Position numbers and translations under genes: made by a program
The notes under the pieces: model-generated
Databases searched by the model: none
The model's input: only the letters and a program-made list of their open reading frames with translations
What the model was told of the DNA's origin: nothing
In this document: positions 12,801 through 23,950 of the stretch, piece after piece
Layout: every line of letters starts with the position of its first letter
How positions within the stretch are numbered: the stretch's first letter is position 1
Assembly: GCA_027886175.1 (NCBI GenBank)
Contig: JAJNNQ010000139.1
Location: forward strand, 868,001-932,000
DNA length: 64,000 nucleotides
Source: Phylloscopus collybita
Lineage: Eukaryota; Chordata; Aves; Passeriformes; Phylloscopidae
Direction of reading: 5' to 3'

Positions 12801-14345
12801 CCACCAGATGGAAGTTTGTCTGCCCTTTTTATGCCAAAGGCCTCCTACAAACTGACATCAGGAGCCTGGGTTGGAGACTTTGTTTTCCCATGGAAAAGGG
12901 CCACCGTTCGTGTCTAATGCTGTCTGCCTGCCACTGGGCTTCTACCTGCTGAAATTCCATACAAATGAGGATATCTCCCCGATGCAATCAGCCACCAGAC
13001 GGAAGTTTGTTTGCCCTTGTACTGCCAAAGGCCTCCTAAAACCTGACATCAGGAACGTGGCTTGGAGACTTTGGCTGCCCATGGGAAAAGGGCCACCGTT
13101 CATGTCTAATGCTGTCTGCCTGCCACTGGGCTTCTACCTGCTGAAGTTCCATACAAATGAGGATATCTCCCCGATGCAATCAACCACCAGACGGAAGTTT
13201 GTCTACCTTTGTAGTGTCAAAGGCCTCCTAGAAACGGACATCAGGAACGTGGGGTGGAGACTTTGGTTTCCCATAAAAATGGGCCATTGTTCGTGTCTAA
13301 TGCTGTCTGCCTGCCACTATGCTTCTTCCTACTAAAATTCCACTAAAACTCCATAGAAATGAGGATATCTCCCAGGTGCAATCTACAACCAGATGGAAGT
13401 TTCTCTGCCCTTATATTGGAAAACGCCTCCTACAAAGTGACATCAGCAACATGGGGTGGAGATTTTGGTTTCCCATGGAAAAGGGCCACTGTTCGTGTCT
13501 AATGCTGTCTGCCTGCCACTGGAGTTATGCCTACTGAAATTCCTCACAAATGAGGATATTTCCCAGATGGAATCTCCCACCAGTTGGAAGTTTGTTTGCC
13601 CTTCTAGTGCCAAAGGCCTCCTAAAAACTGACATCAGGAACCTGGGGTGGAGACTTTGGTTTCTCATGGAAATGGGCCACCGTTCGTGTCTAATAATGTC
13701 TGTCGGCCATTGGGCTTCAACCTACGAAAATTCCACTGAAATTCCATACAAATGAAGACATCTCCCGGGTGCAGTCTACCGCCAGATATAAGTTTTTCTG
13801 CCCTTGTATTTCCAAAGGCCTTCTATAAACTGACATGAGGAGCCAGGAGTGGAGACTTTGGTTTCCCATGGATATGGGCCAGCGTTCGTGTGTAAAGCAG
13901 TCTGCCTGCTGCTGGATTTCTGCCTACTTTAATACCACTGAAATTCCATAAAAATGTGGATATCTCCCAGGTGCAATCTACCACCAGATGGAAGTTTTTC
14001 TGCCCTTGTACTTCCAAAGGCCTCTTACAAACTAATATCAGGAACGTGGGGTAGAGACTTCGGTTTCCCATGGAAAAGGACCACCGTTTGTGTCTAATGC
14101 TGTCTGCCTGCCACTGGGGTTATGCCTGCTGAAATTCCTCACAAATGAGGATATCTCCCGCACGGAATCTACCACCAGTTGGAAGTTTATCTGCCCTTGT
14201 AGTGCCAAAGGCCTCCTACAAACTGACATCAGGCACGTGAGATGGAGACTTTGGTTTCCCAAGGAAATGGACCACAGTTCGTGTCTAATGCTGTCTGCGA
14301 GACACTGGGCTTATGCCGACTAAAATTCCACTAAAATTCTATACA
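9876..14345 (+). repeat. Large higher-order block Z, copy 1
   Basis: This ~4.5-kb run of monomers recurs at about 16,729-21,979. The offset is about 6,853 bp at 10,131, 7,055 bp at 10,843, 7,819 bp at 12,600 and 7,627 bp at 13,319-14,090. The best-preserved segment (about 10,131-10,416 versus 16,984-17,269) is almost identical and carries the rare variants CCATGGCAAAGGGCCACGG and GTCTCGTCTTGTAG. The steps in offset are whole monomers gained or lost. One extra monomer lies at about 12,960-13,150 in this copy and is missing from the other. Confidence 0.8.
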
Positions 14346-16728
14346 AATGAGGATGTCTCCCAGGTGCAATCTACCACCAGATGGAAGTTTGTCTGCCCCT
14401 GAAGAGCCAAAGGCTTCCTACAAATTGACATCAAGAACCTGAGGTGGAGACTTTGGTTTCCCATGGAAAAGGGCCACCGTTCGCGTCTAATGCTGTCTGC
14501 CTGCCACTGGGCTTCTGCCTGCTGAAATTCCATACAAATGAGGGTATCTCCTAGATGCAATCAAACACAAGACGGAACTTTGTCTGCCCTTGTAGTTCCA
14601 AAGGCCTCCTACAAAATGACACCCGGAACCCGGAGTGGAGGCTTTGGTTTCCCATAGAAATGGGCCATTGTTCGTGTCTAATGCTGTCTGCCTGCTACTG
14701 GGTTTCTTCCTACTAAAATTCCACTAAAATTCCATAGAAATGAGGATATCTCCCAGGTGCAATCTACAACCAGATGGAAGTTTTTCTGCCCTTATATTGG
14801 AAAACGCCTCCTACAATGAGACATCAGCAACGTGGGGTGGAGATTTTGGTTTCCCATGGAAATGGGCCACTGTTCGTGTCCAATGCTGTCTGCGTGCCAC
14901 TTGGCTTCTGCCTTCTGAAATCCCATACAAATGAGCATATCTCGCCGATGCAATCAACCACCAGATGGAAGTTTGTCTGCCCTTTTAATGCCAAAGGCCT
15001 CCTACAAACTGACATGAGGAGCCTGGGTTGGAGACTTTGGTTTCCCATGGATATTGGCCAGCGTTCGTGTGTAATGCTGTCTGCCTGCCGCTGGACTTCT
15101 GCCTACTAAAATACCACTAAAATTCCATACAAATGGCGATATCTCCCAGGTCCAATCTACCACCAGATGGAAATTTTTCTGCCCTTGTAGTTCCATTCGC
15201 CTCTTAATGACTGACATCAGGAACGTGGGATGGAGACTTTGGTTTCCCATGGAAAAGGGCACCGTTCGTGTCTAATGCTATCTGCCTGCCACTGGGGTTA
15301 TGACTGCTGAAGTTCAATACAATTAGGATATCTCCCAGGTGCAATCTACCACCAGGTGGACGTTTGTTTGCTCTCCTTGTGCCAAAGGCCTCGTAAAAAC
15401 TGACATCAGGAACGTGGGGTGGAGACTTTGGTTTCCCAAGGTAATGGGCCACCGTTTACGGCTAATGCTGCCTGCCAGCCACTGGGCTTATGCCTACTAA
15501 AATTCCACTAAAATTCTACACAAATGAGGATATCTCCCAGGTGCAATCTATAACCAGATGGAAGTTTGTCTGCCCTTGTAGTTCCAAACGCCTCCTAAAA
15601 ACTGAAATCAGGAACGTGGGTTGGAGACTTTCTTCTCCCATGGAAATGGGCCACCGTTCGTGTCTAATGCTGTCTGCCTGCCACTGGGCTTCTTCCTACT
15701 AAAATTCCACTAAAATTCCATAGAAATGAGGATATCTCCCAGGTGCAATCTACCACCAGATGGAAGTTTGTCTGCCCCTGTAGGTCCTAAGGCCTCCTAC
15801 AAACTGACATCAGGAACGTGAGATGGAGACTTTGGTTTCCCATGGATAAGGTCCATTGTTCGTGTCTAATGCTGTCTGCCTGCCAATGGGTTCCTGCCTG
15901 CTGAAATTCCATACAAATGAGGATATCTCCTCGATGCAATCAACCACCAGACGGAACTTTGTCGGCCCTTGTAGTGCCAAAGGCCTCCTACAAACTGACA
16001 CCAGGAACCTGGAGTGGAAACTTTGGTTTCCATGGAAAAGGGCCACCGTTCTTCTCTGATGCTGTTTGCTGGCCACTCGGCTTCTGCATACTAAAATTCC
16101 AATAAAATTCCATACAAATAAGGATATCTCCATGATGGAATATACAACGAGATGGAATTTTGTAGACCTTGTAGTCCAAAGGCCTCCTGCAAACTGACAT
16201 CAGGAACGTGGGGTGGAGACTTTGGTTTTCCAAGGAAAAGGTCCACCGTTCCTGTCTAATGCTGTCTGCCTGTCACATGGCTTATGGCTGCAAAAATTGC
16301 ATACAAATGAGGATATCTCCCAGGTGCAATCTACCACCAGTTGGAAGTTTTTCTAACCTTGTAGTGCCAAAGGCCTCCTACCAACTGACATCAGAAGACT
16401 GGGGTAGAGACCTTCGTGTCCCATGAAAAAGAGGCACCGTTTGTGTTTTATGCTCTCTGCCGATCATTTGGATTCTGCCTACTAAAATTCCACTAAAATT
16501 CCATGCAAATGAGGATATCTATCACGTGCAATCTACCACCAGTTGGAAGTTTGTCTACCCTCATAGTGCCAAAAGCCTCGTATAAATTATCATCAGGAAT
16601 GTGGGGTGGAGACTTTGGTTTCCCATGAAAAAGCCACCGTTCGTGTCTAATGCTGTCTGCCTGGCACTGGGGTTATGACTGCTGAAGTTCCATACAAATG
16701 AGGATATCTCCCAGATGCAATATGCCAC
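14346..16728 (+). repeat. Spacer between Z blocks, still 191/203-bp satellite
   Basis: About twelve further monomers of the same family separate the two Z blocks. Several echo monomers elsewhere. About 14,700-14,900 resembles 3,790-4,000 (AACGCCTCCTACAA class), and 15,050-15,260 resembles 13,870-14,070 (TGGATAT / GCGTTCGTGTGTAA class). Nothing other than satellite was recognised. Confidence 0.75.
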
Positions 16729-19700
16729 CAGACGGAACTTTGTCTGCCCTTGTAGTGCCAAAGGCCTCCTACATACTGACATCAGGAACCTGGAGTGGAG
16801 ACTTTGGTTTCCCATGGAAATGGGACAGCGTTCGTGTCTAATGATGTTTGCCTGCCACTAGGATTCTGCCTATTAAAATTACAATAAAATTCCATACCAT
16901 TGAAGATGTCTCTCACGTGCAATCTAACACCAAATGGAAGTTTGTCTGCCCCTGTAGAGCAAAAGGCTTCCTACAAAATGACATCAAGAAGCTGGGGTGG
17001 AGACTTTGGTTTCCCATGGCAAAGGGCCACGGTTCCTGTCTAATGCTGTCTGCCTGCCACTGGGCTTATGCCTACTAAAATTACATACAAATGAGGATAT
17101 CTCCCAGATGCAATATGCCACCAGTTGGAAGTTTGTCTCGTCTTGTAGTGCCAGAGGCCTCCTAGAAAATGACATCAGGAACCTGGGGTGGAGACTTTGG
17201 TTTCCCATGGAAATGGGCCACTATTCATGTCTAATTTTTTCTGCCTGCCGCTGGGATTCTGCCTACTAAAATTCCACTAAAATTCCATGCAAATGCGAAT
17301 ATCTCCCAGGTGCAAACTAACACCAGATGGAAGTTTCTCTGCCCTTGTATTGCCAAAGACCTCCTTCAAACTGACATCAGGAACATAGGATGGGTAATTT
17401 GTCTTTCCATGGAAAAGGACCACCGTTCCTGTCTAATGCTGTCTGCCTGGCACTGTGGTTATGACTGCTGAAGTTCCATACAAATGAGGATATCTCCCAG
17501 ATGCAATATGCCACCAGATGGAAGTTTGTCTGCTCTAGCAGTGCCAAAGGCCTCCTTCAAACTGACATTCGGAACCTGGCCTGGAGACATTGGTTTCCTA
17601 CGGAAAAGGTCCACCGTTCATTTTTAATGCGGTCGGTCTGCAACTGGGATTCTGAGTACTATAATTCCACTAAAATTCTATACAAATGAGGATATCTCCC
17701 AGGTGCAATCTACCACCCGATGTTAGTTTGTCTGCTCTTGCAGTGCCAAAGGCCTCCTTTATACTGACATTCGGAACCTGGCGTGGAGACTTTGGTTTCC
17801 TATGGAAAAGGCCCACCGTTCGTGTTTAATTCTCTCTGTCTGCAACTGGGCTTCTGAGTACTAAAATACCACTAAAATTCCATACAAATAAGGACATCTA
17901 CGAGGTGCGATCCACCACTAGATGGAAGTTTGTCTGCCCTTGTAGTGCCAAAAGCCTCCTACAAACTGACATCAGGAGCCTGGGTTGGAGACTTTGTTTT
18001 CCCATGGAAAAGGGCCACCGTTCGTGTCTAATGCTGTCTGCCTGCCACTGGGCTTCTATCTGCTGAAATTCCATACAAATGAGGATATCTTCCCGATGCA
18101 ATCAACCACCAGACGGAAGTTTCTCTGCCCTTGTACTGTCAATGGCCTACTAAAACCTGACATCGGGAATGTGGTGTGGAGACTTTGGCTTCCCTAGGAA
18201 AAGGACCACCGTTCCTGTCTAATGCGGTCTGCCTGGCACTGTGGTTATGACTGCTGAAGGTCCATACAAATGAGGATATCTCCCAGGAGCAATCTACCAC
18301 CAGGTGGAAGTTTGTCTGCCCTTGTAGTGCCAAAGGCCTCCTAGTAACGGACATCAGGAATGTGGGGTGGAGACTTTGGTTTACCTATAAAAATGGGCCA
18401 CCGTTCGTGTCTAATGCTGTCTGCCTGCCACTGGGGATCTTCGTAATAAAATTCCAATAAAATTCCATAGAAATGAGGATAACTCCCAGGTGCAATCTAC
18501 CACCAGATGGAAGTTTTTCTGCCTGTATGTTGGAAAAGGCCTCCTACAAAGTGACATCAGCAATGAGCGCGGAGATTTGGGTTTCCCATGGAAATGGGCC
18601 ACCTTTCGTGTCTAATGGTGTCTGCCTGCCACTGGGATTATGCCTTGTAAAATCCCATACAAATGAGGATATCTTCCAGATAGAGTCTACCACCAGATGA
18701 AAGTTTGTCTGCCCTTGTAATGCCAATGGCCTCCTACACACTGACATCAGGATTCTGGAGAGGACGCTTTGGTTTCCCATGGAAAAGGGGCACCTTGGTG
18801 TTTAATGCTGACTCCTGGGCTTATGACTACTGAAATTACATACAAATGAGGATATCTCCCTAAACAAAATTTCCCACCAGATGGAAGTTTGTCTGCCCTT
18901 TTAATGCCAAAGGCCTACTAAAAACTGACATCAGGAGCCTGGGTTCGAGACTTTGTTTTCCCATGGAAAAGGGCCACCGTTCCTCTCTAATGCTGTCTAC
19001 CTGCCAATGGGCTTCTACCTGATGAAATTCCATAAAAATGAGGATATCTCAACGATGCAATCAACCACCAGACGGAAGTTTGTCTGCCCTTGTAGTGACA
19101 ATAGCCTCCTAGAAACGGACATCAGGAACGTGGGGTGGAGATTTTGGTTTCCCATCAAATGGGCCATTATTCGTGTCTAATGCTGTCTGCCTGCCACTGG
19201 GTTTCTTCCTACTAAAATTCCACTAAATCTCCTTAAAAATGAGGATATCTCCCAGGTGCAATCTACAACCAGATGGAAGTTTCTCTGCCCTTATATTGGA
19301 AAACGTCTCGTACAAAGTGACATCAGCAACATGGGGTGGAGATTTTGGTTTCCCATGGAAAAGGGCCACTGTTCGTGTCTAATGCTGTCTGCCTGCCACT
19401 GGAGTATTGCCTACTTAAATTCCTCACAAATGAGGACATCTCCCAGATGGAATCTACCACCAGTTGGAAGTTTGTCTGCCCTCGTAGTGCCAAAGGCCTC
19501 CTAAAAACTGACATCAGGAACGTGGGGTGGAGACTTTTCTTTCCCAATGGAATGGGCCACCGTTTGTGTCTAATGCTGTCTGCTAGCCACTGGGCTTATG
19601 CCTGTTAAATTCCACTAAAATTCTATACAAATGAGGATATCTCCCAGGTGTAATCTAAACTAGATGGATGTTTCTCTGCCCTTGTAGTGCCAAAGACCTC

Positions 19701-21979
19701 CTACAAACTGCCATCAGGAACCTAGGGTGGAGACTTTGGTTTCCCATGTAAAAGGACCACCGTTCCTGTCTAATGCTGTCTGCCTGTCACTGTGGCTATG
19801 ACTGCTGCAGTTCCATACAAATGCTGATAAGTCCCAGGTGCAATCTACCACCAGGTGGAAGTTTGTCTGCCCTTGAAGTGCCAAAGGCCTCCTAAAAATT
19901 GACATCAGGAACGTGCGGTGGAGACTTTGTTTTCCCATGGAAATGGGCCACCATTTTGTCTAATGCTATGTGCCTGCCACTGGGCTTATGCCTAGTAAAA
20001 TTCCATAAAAATGAGGATATCTCCGAGATGGAGTCTACCACCAGTTGAAAGTTTGTCTGCCCTTGTAATGCAACGGCCTCCTACAAACTGACATCAGGAA
20101 TCTGGAGAGGACGCTTTGGTTTCCCATGGAAAAGGGCCACCCTTGGTGTTTAATGCTGTCTCCTTGCCACTGACTTATGACTACTGAAATTACATACAAA
20201 TGAGGATATCTCCCAGACGCAATATGCCACCAGATGGAAATTTGTCTGCTCTTGCAGTGCCAAAGGCCTCCTTCAAACTGACATTCGGAACCTCACCTGG
20301 AGACTTTGGTTTCCTATAGAAAAGGCCCACCATTCATGTTTAATGCTGTCTGTCTGCCATTGGGCTTCTGAGTACTAAAATACCACTAAAATTCCATAAA
20401 AATGAGGATATCTCCCAGGTGCAATCTACCACCAGGTGGAAGTTTGTCAGCCCTTGCAGTGCCAAAAGCCTCCTAAAAACTGACATCAGGAACATAGGAT
20501 GGATAATTTGTTTTTCCATGGAAAGGGGCCACTGTTTGTGTCTAATGCTGTCTGCCTGCCAGTGGGCAGAAGCCTACCAAAATTCCCTACAAATGAGGAT
20601 ATCTCCCAAATGCAATTTCCCACCAGATGGAAGTTTGTCTGCCCTTTTTATGCCAAAGGCCTCCTACAAACTGACATCAGGAGCCTGGGTTGGAGACTTT
20701 GTTTTCCCATGGAAAAGGGCCACCGTTCGTGTCTAATGCTATCTGCCTGCCACTGGGCTTTTACCTGCTGAAATTCCATACAAATGAGGATATCTCCCCG
20801 ATGCAATCAACCACCAGACGGAAGTTTGTCTACCTTTGTAGTGTCAAAGGCCTCCTAGAAACGGACATCCGGAACGTGGGGTGGAGACTTTGGTTTCCCA
20901 TAGAAATGGGCCATTGTTCGTGTCTAATGCTGTCTGCCTGCCACTGTGCTTCTTCCTACTAAAATTCCACTAAAACTCCATAGAAATGAGGATATCTCCC
21001 AGGTGCAATCTACAACCAGATGGAAGTTTCTCTACCCTTATATTGGAAAACGCCTCCTACAAAGTGACAGAAGCAACATGGGGTGGAGATTTTGGTTTCC
21101 CATGGAAAGGGGCCACTGTTCGTGTCTAATCCTCTCTGCCTGCCACTGGGGTTATGCCTGCTGAAATTCCTCACAAATGAGGATATCTCCCAGATGGAAT
21201 CCACCACCAGTTCGAAATTTGTTTACCCTTCTAGTGCCAAAGTCCTCCTAAAAACTGACATCAGGAACCTGTTGTGGAGACTTTGGTTTCTCATGGAAAT
21301 GGGCCACCGTTCATGTCTAATAATGTCTGTCGGCCATTGGGCTTCTACCTACGAAAATTCCACTGAAATTCCATACAAATGAAGACATCTCCCGGGTGCA
21401 GTCTATCGTCAGATATAAGTTTTTCTGCCCTTGTATTTCCAAAGGCCTTCTATAAACTGACATGAGGAGCCAGGAGTGGAGACTTTGGTTTCCCATGGAT
21501 ATTGGCCAGCGTTCGTGTGTAATGCTGTCTGCCTGCCGCTGGATTTCTGCCTACTTAATACCACTAAAATTCCATAAAAATGAGGATATCTCCCAGGCGC
21601 AATCTACCACGAGATGGAAGTTTTTCTGCCCTTGTACTTCCAAACGCCTCTTACAAACTAACATCAGGATTGTGGGGTAGAGACTTCGGTTTCCCATGGA
21701 AAAGGGTCACCGTTTGTGTCTAATGCAGTCTTCCTGCCACTGGGGTTATGCCTGCTGAAATTCCTCACAAATGAGGATATCTCCCACACGGAATCTACCA
21801 CCACTTGGAAGTTTGTCTGCCCTTGTAGTGCCAAAGGCCTCCTACAAACTGACATCAGGCACGTAAGATGGAGACTTTGGTTTCCCAAGGAAATGGACCA
21901 CCGTTCGTGCCTAATGCTGTCTGCCAGACACTGGGCCTATGCCTACTAAAATTCCACTAAAATTCTATACAAATGAGGA
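16729..21979 (+). repeat. Large higher-order block Z, copy 2, abutting the junction
   Basis: This is the partner of 9,876-14,345. It has one extra ~202-bp monomer near 17,500-17,700 and lacks one ~192-bp monomer matching about 12,960-13,150. A different series of monomers lies at about 19,390-20,400: 19,390-19,600 resembles 13,500-13,670, and 20,100-20,400 resembles 60-330 and 6,240-6,540. The block is cut in mid-monomer at about 21,980, where the 499-bp array begins. Confidence 0.8.
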
Positions 21980-21990
21980 CTCTCCCAGCA
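21972..21990. other. Junction between the two satellite families
   Basis: Left of this point the sequence reads as a normal 191/203-bp monomer up to ACAAATGAGGA, where the next bases should be TATCTCCCAG. Instead it reads CTCTCCCAGCACAG and continues as a complete 499-bp unit. TCTCCCAG occurs at this place in both families, so the exact breakpoint falls inside about 8 bp of shared sequence. No inserted filler and no partial mobile element is visible. The form is what microhomology-mediated joining or replication template switching would give; that mechanism is inferred. Confidence 0.9.
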
Positions 21991-22478
21991 CAGTGCAGAG
22001 TCCCCGTGGCTAGTTCCTTGAAATACCTTTCCTGGCAGCAGCCCAGAGCTATACTGAGTGCAGCAGGTGTCAGGCAGTCTCCTCTCGCCGTGTAGGTGCT
22101 TCTGTTTTGTGTTTGCAGCGTGCAGAGAAGCCCGCGTGCTTGCTGCTGCTTCCAGCAAGCCAAAACGCTTTTGCAGCCACTTTCCTGCCTTTTCCACAAC
22201 AGGATCACTGTCTAGCTGATTTACAGTTGCCTCTGCGTAGAGCAGCTAGAGGAGCAGCTCTACCGGCTTTCCTGTGCTTCTGCATAGCAGAGCTGTCAAG
22301 AACGAGAAGCTGCGTTTTGCCGAGAAAGCAGCGCTTCGCGGAAGCACAGCCAGCGGCGTCTTCGGTACAGCCGCAGCTTGTGCGGAGAAGCGAAAGAGAG
22401 CCGGGGAAGAACGTGGAAAGCCGAACTCGGTCGCTACAAGCGGGTGCTGGCGAACAGCTTCTGGTCACCTTGTAGAAA
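21980..22478 (+). repeat. Unit 1: first unit after the junction
   Basis: This is a full-length 499-bp unit with no degeneration at the array edge. It carries CTCTCCCAG at its start, where most units read CTGTCCCAG. Only the starts of units 7 (24,974), 54 (48,427) and 75 (58,906) share that base. It also has AGAGCTATACTG (shared with units 32, 52 and 73) and GCTCTACCGGC, which I found in no other unit. Confidence 0.85.
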
Positions 22479-23593
22479 CTGTCCCAGCACAGTGCAGAGT
22501 CCCCGTGGCTAGTTCCTTGAAATACCTTTCCTGGCAGCAGCCCAGAGCTGTACTGAGTGCAGCAGGTGTCAGGCCGTCTCCTCTCGCCGTGTAGGTGCTT
22601 CTGTTTTGTGTTTGCAGCGTGCAGAGAAGCCCGCGTGCTTGCTGCTGCTTCCAGCAAGCCAAAACGCTTTTGCAGCCACTTTCCTGCCTTTTCCACAACA
22701 GGATCACTGTCTAGCTGATTTACAGTTGCCTCTGCGTAGAGCAGCTAGAGGAGCAGCTCTGCCGGCTTTCCTGTGCTTCTGCATAGCAGAGCTGTCAAGA
22801 ACGAGAAGCTGCGTTTTGCCGAGAAAGCAGCGCTTCGCGGAAGCACAGCCAGCGGCGTCTTCGGTACAGCCGCAGCTTGTGCGGAGAAGCGAAAGAGAGC
22901 TGGGGAAGAACGTGGAAAGCCGAACTCGGTCGCTGCAAGCGGGTGCTGGCGAACAGCTTCTGGTCACCTTGTAGAAACTGTCCCAGCACAGTGCAGAGTC
23001 CCCGTGGCTAGTTCCTTGATATACCTTTCCTGGCAGCAGCCCAGAGCTGTACTGAGTGCAGCAGGTGTCAGGCAGTCTCCTCTCGCCGTGTAGGTGCTTC
23101 TGTTTTGTGTTTGCAGCGTGCAGAGAAGCCCGCGTGCTTGCTGCTGCTTCCAGCAAGCCAAAACGCTTTTGCAGCCACTTTCCTGCCTTTTCCACAACAG
23201 GATCACTGTCTAGCTGATTTACAGTTGCCTCTGCGTAGAGCAGCTAGAGGAGCAGCTCTGCCGGCTTTCCTGTGCTTCTGCATAGCAGAGCTGTCAAGAA
23301 CGAGAAGCTGCGTTTTGCCGAGAAAGCAGCGCTTCGCGGAAGCACAGCCAGCGGCGTCTTCGGTACAGCCGCAGCTTGTGCGGAGAAGCGAAAGAGAGCC
23401 GGGGAAGAACGTGGAAAGCCGAACTCGGTCGCTGCAAGCGGGTGCTGGCGAACAGCTTCTGGTCACCTTGTAGAAACTGTCCCAGCACAGTGCAGAGTCC
23501 CCGTGGCTAGTTCCTTGAAATACCTTTCCTGGCAGCAGCCCAGAGCTGTACTGAGTGCAGCAGGTGTCAGGCAGTCTCCTCTCGCCGTGTAGG

Positions 23594-23615
23594 TGCTTCT
23601 GTTTTGTGTTTGCAG
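23594..23615 (+). other. Splice-acceptor-like motif in each unit
   Basis: A T-rich, purine-poor tract runs into TTTGCAG, the form of a vertebrate 3' splice site. It is present in almost every unit on the plus strand. Unit 9 reads TTTGAAG and loses the AG context. No convincing partner donor or exon was found, so I report this only as a motif that could matter if the array is transcribed. Confidence 0.35.
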
Positions 23616-23634
23616 CGTGCAGAGAAGCCCGCGT

Positions 23635-23657
23635 GCTTGCTGCTGCTTCCAGCAAGC
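23635..23657. other. Perfect 8-bp hairpin in the 499-bp unit
   Basis: GCTTGCTG (23,635-23,642) and CAGCAAGC (23,650-23,657) are exact reverse complements separated by a 7-nt loop, CTGCTTC. The structure repeats every 499 bp. In units with T at position 159 (CGTTCTTG) the outermost pair is lost, leaving 7 bp. In units 61 and 82 the change (CTTTCAGC) falls in the loop. Formation in DNA or RNA is not shown by sequence alone. Confidence 0.8.
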
Positions 23658-23735
23658 CAAAACGCTTTTGCAGCCACTTTCCTGCCTTTTCCACAACAGG
23701 ATCACTGTCTAGCTGATTTACAGTTGCCTCTGCGT

Positions 23736-23758
23736 AGAGCAGCTAGAGGAGCAGCTCT
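23736..23758. other. Imperfect 9-bp inverted repeat in the 499-bp unit
   Basis: AGAGCAGCT and AGCAGCTCT flank a 5-nt loop AGAGG and pair at eight of nine positions. Units 14 and 29 have CGTGG in the loop. Units 32, 56, 62, 77 and 83 have AGAGGAGCT in the left arm, which weakens pairing. This is one of the more variable places in the monomer. Confidence 0.6.
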
Positions 23759-23803
23759 GCCGGCTTTCCTGTGCTTCTGCATAGCAGAGCTGTCAAGAAC
23801 GAG

Positions 23804-23950
23804 AAGCTGCGTTTTGCCGAGAAAGCAGCGCTTCGCGGAAGCACAGCCAGCGGCGTCTTCGGTACAGCCGCAGCTTGTGCGGAGAAGCGAAAGAGAGCCG
23901 GGGAAGAACGTGGAAAGCCGAACTCGGTCGCTGCAAGCGGGTGCTGGCGA
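23804..23950. other. CpG-dense segment of the 499-bp unit
   Basis: About 19 of the 28 CpG sites of unit 4 fall in this ~150-bp purine-rich stretch, in runs such as GCGCTTCGCGG, GCGGCGTCTTCGG and CCGAACTCGGTCGC. Over the whole unit the observed/expected CpG ratio is about 0.7 on my count, with GC 56.7%. That is within usual CpG-island thresholds. Many unit-to-unit differences here are C-to-T or G-to-A changes at CpG. Confidence 0.75.

Larger units (their letters stand above)
1..21979 (+). repeat. Diverged tandem satellite array, 191/203-bp monomers
   Basis: The region is a continuous head-to-tail array of roughly 110-115 monomers, all in one orientation. Each monomer has recognisable landmarks in fixed order: TTTCCCATGGAAA, a CCACCGTTCGTGTCTAATG segment, CTGCCTGCCACTGGG, an A/T-rich AAATTCC segment, ACAAATGAGGATATCTCCC, then CAGATGGAAGTTTGTCTG and CTGACATCAGGAAC. 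Spacing between equivalent points is 191 or 203 bp, with occasional small indels. Monomers differ from each other by many substitutions, so the array looks old relative to its neighbour. No interruption by unique sequence or a mobile element was seen. Short open frames of 60-160 codons on both strands follow the monomer period and carry no recognisable domain, so I treat the whole region as non-coding. By length alone it resembles vertebrate centromeric satellites such as zebra finch Tgut191A; this is not verified. Confidence 0.97.

Noticed and set aside
1..21979. Common origin of the two satellite families
   Set aside because: Apart from the TCTCCCAG at the junction I see no shared segment longer than expected by chance, and composition and length differ.
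23850..23870. CENP-B-box-like sequence TTCGGTACAGCCGCA in the 499-bp unit
   Set aside because: It matches seven of the nine core positions but has CGCA where the box needs CGGG. At the GC content of this unit a match of this quality is expected by chance, and CENP-B is not general outside mammals.
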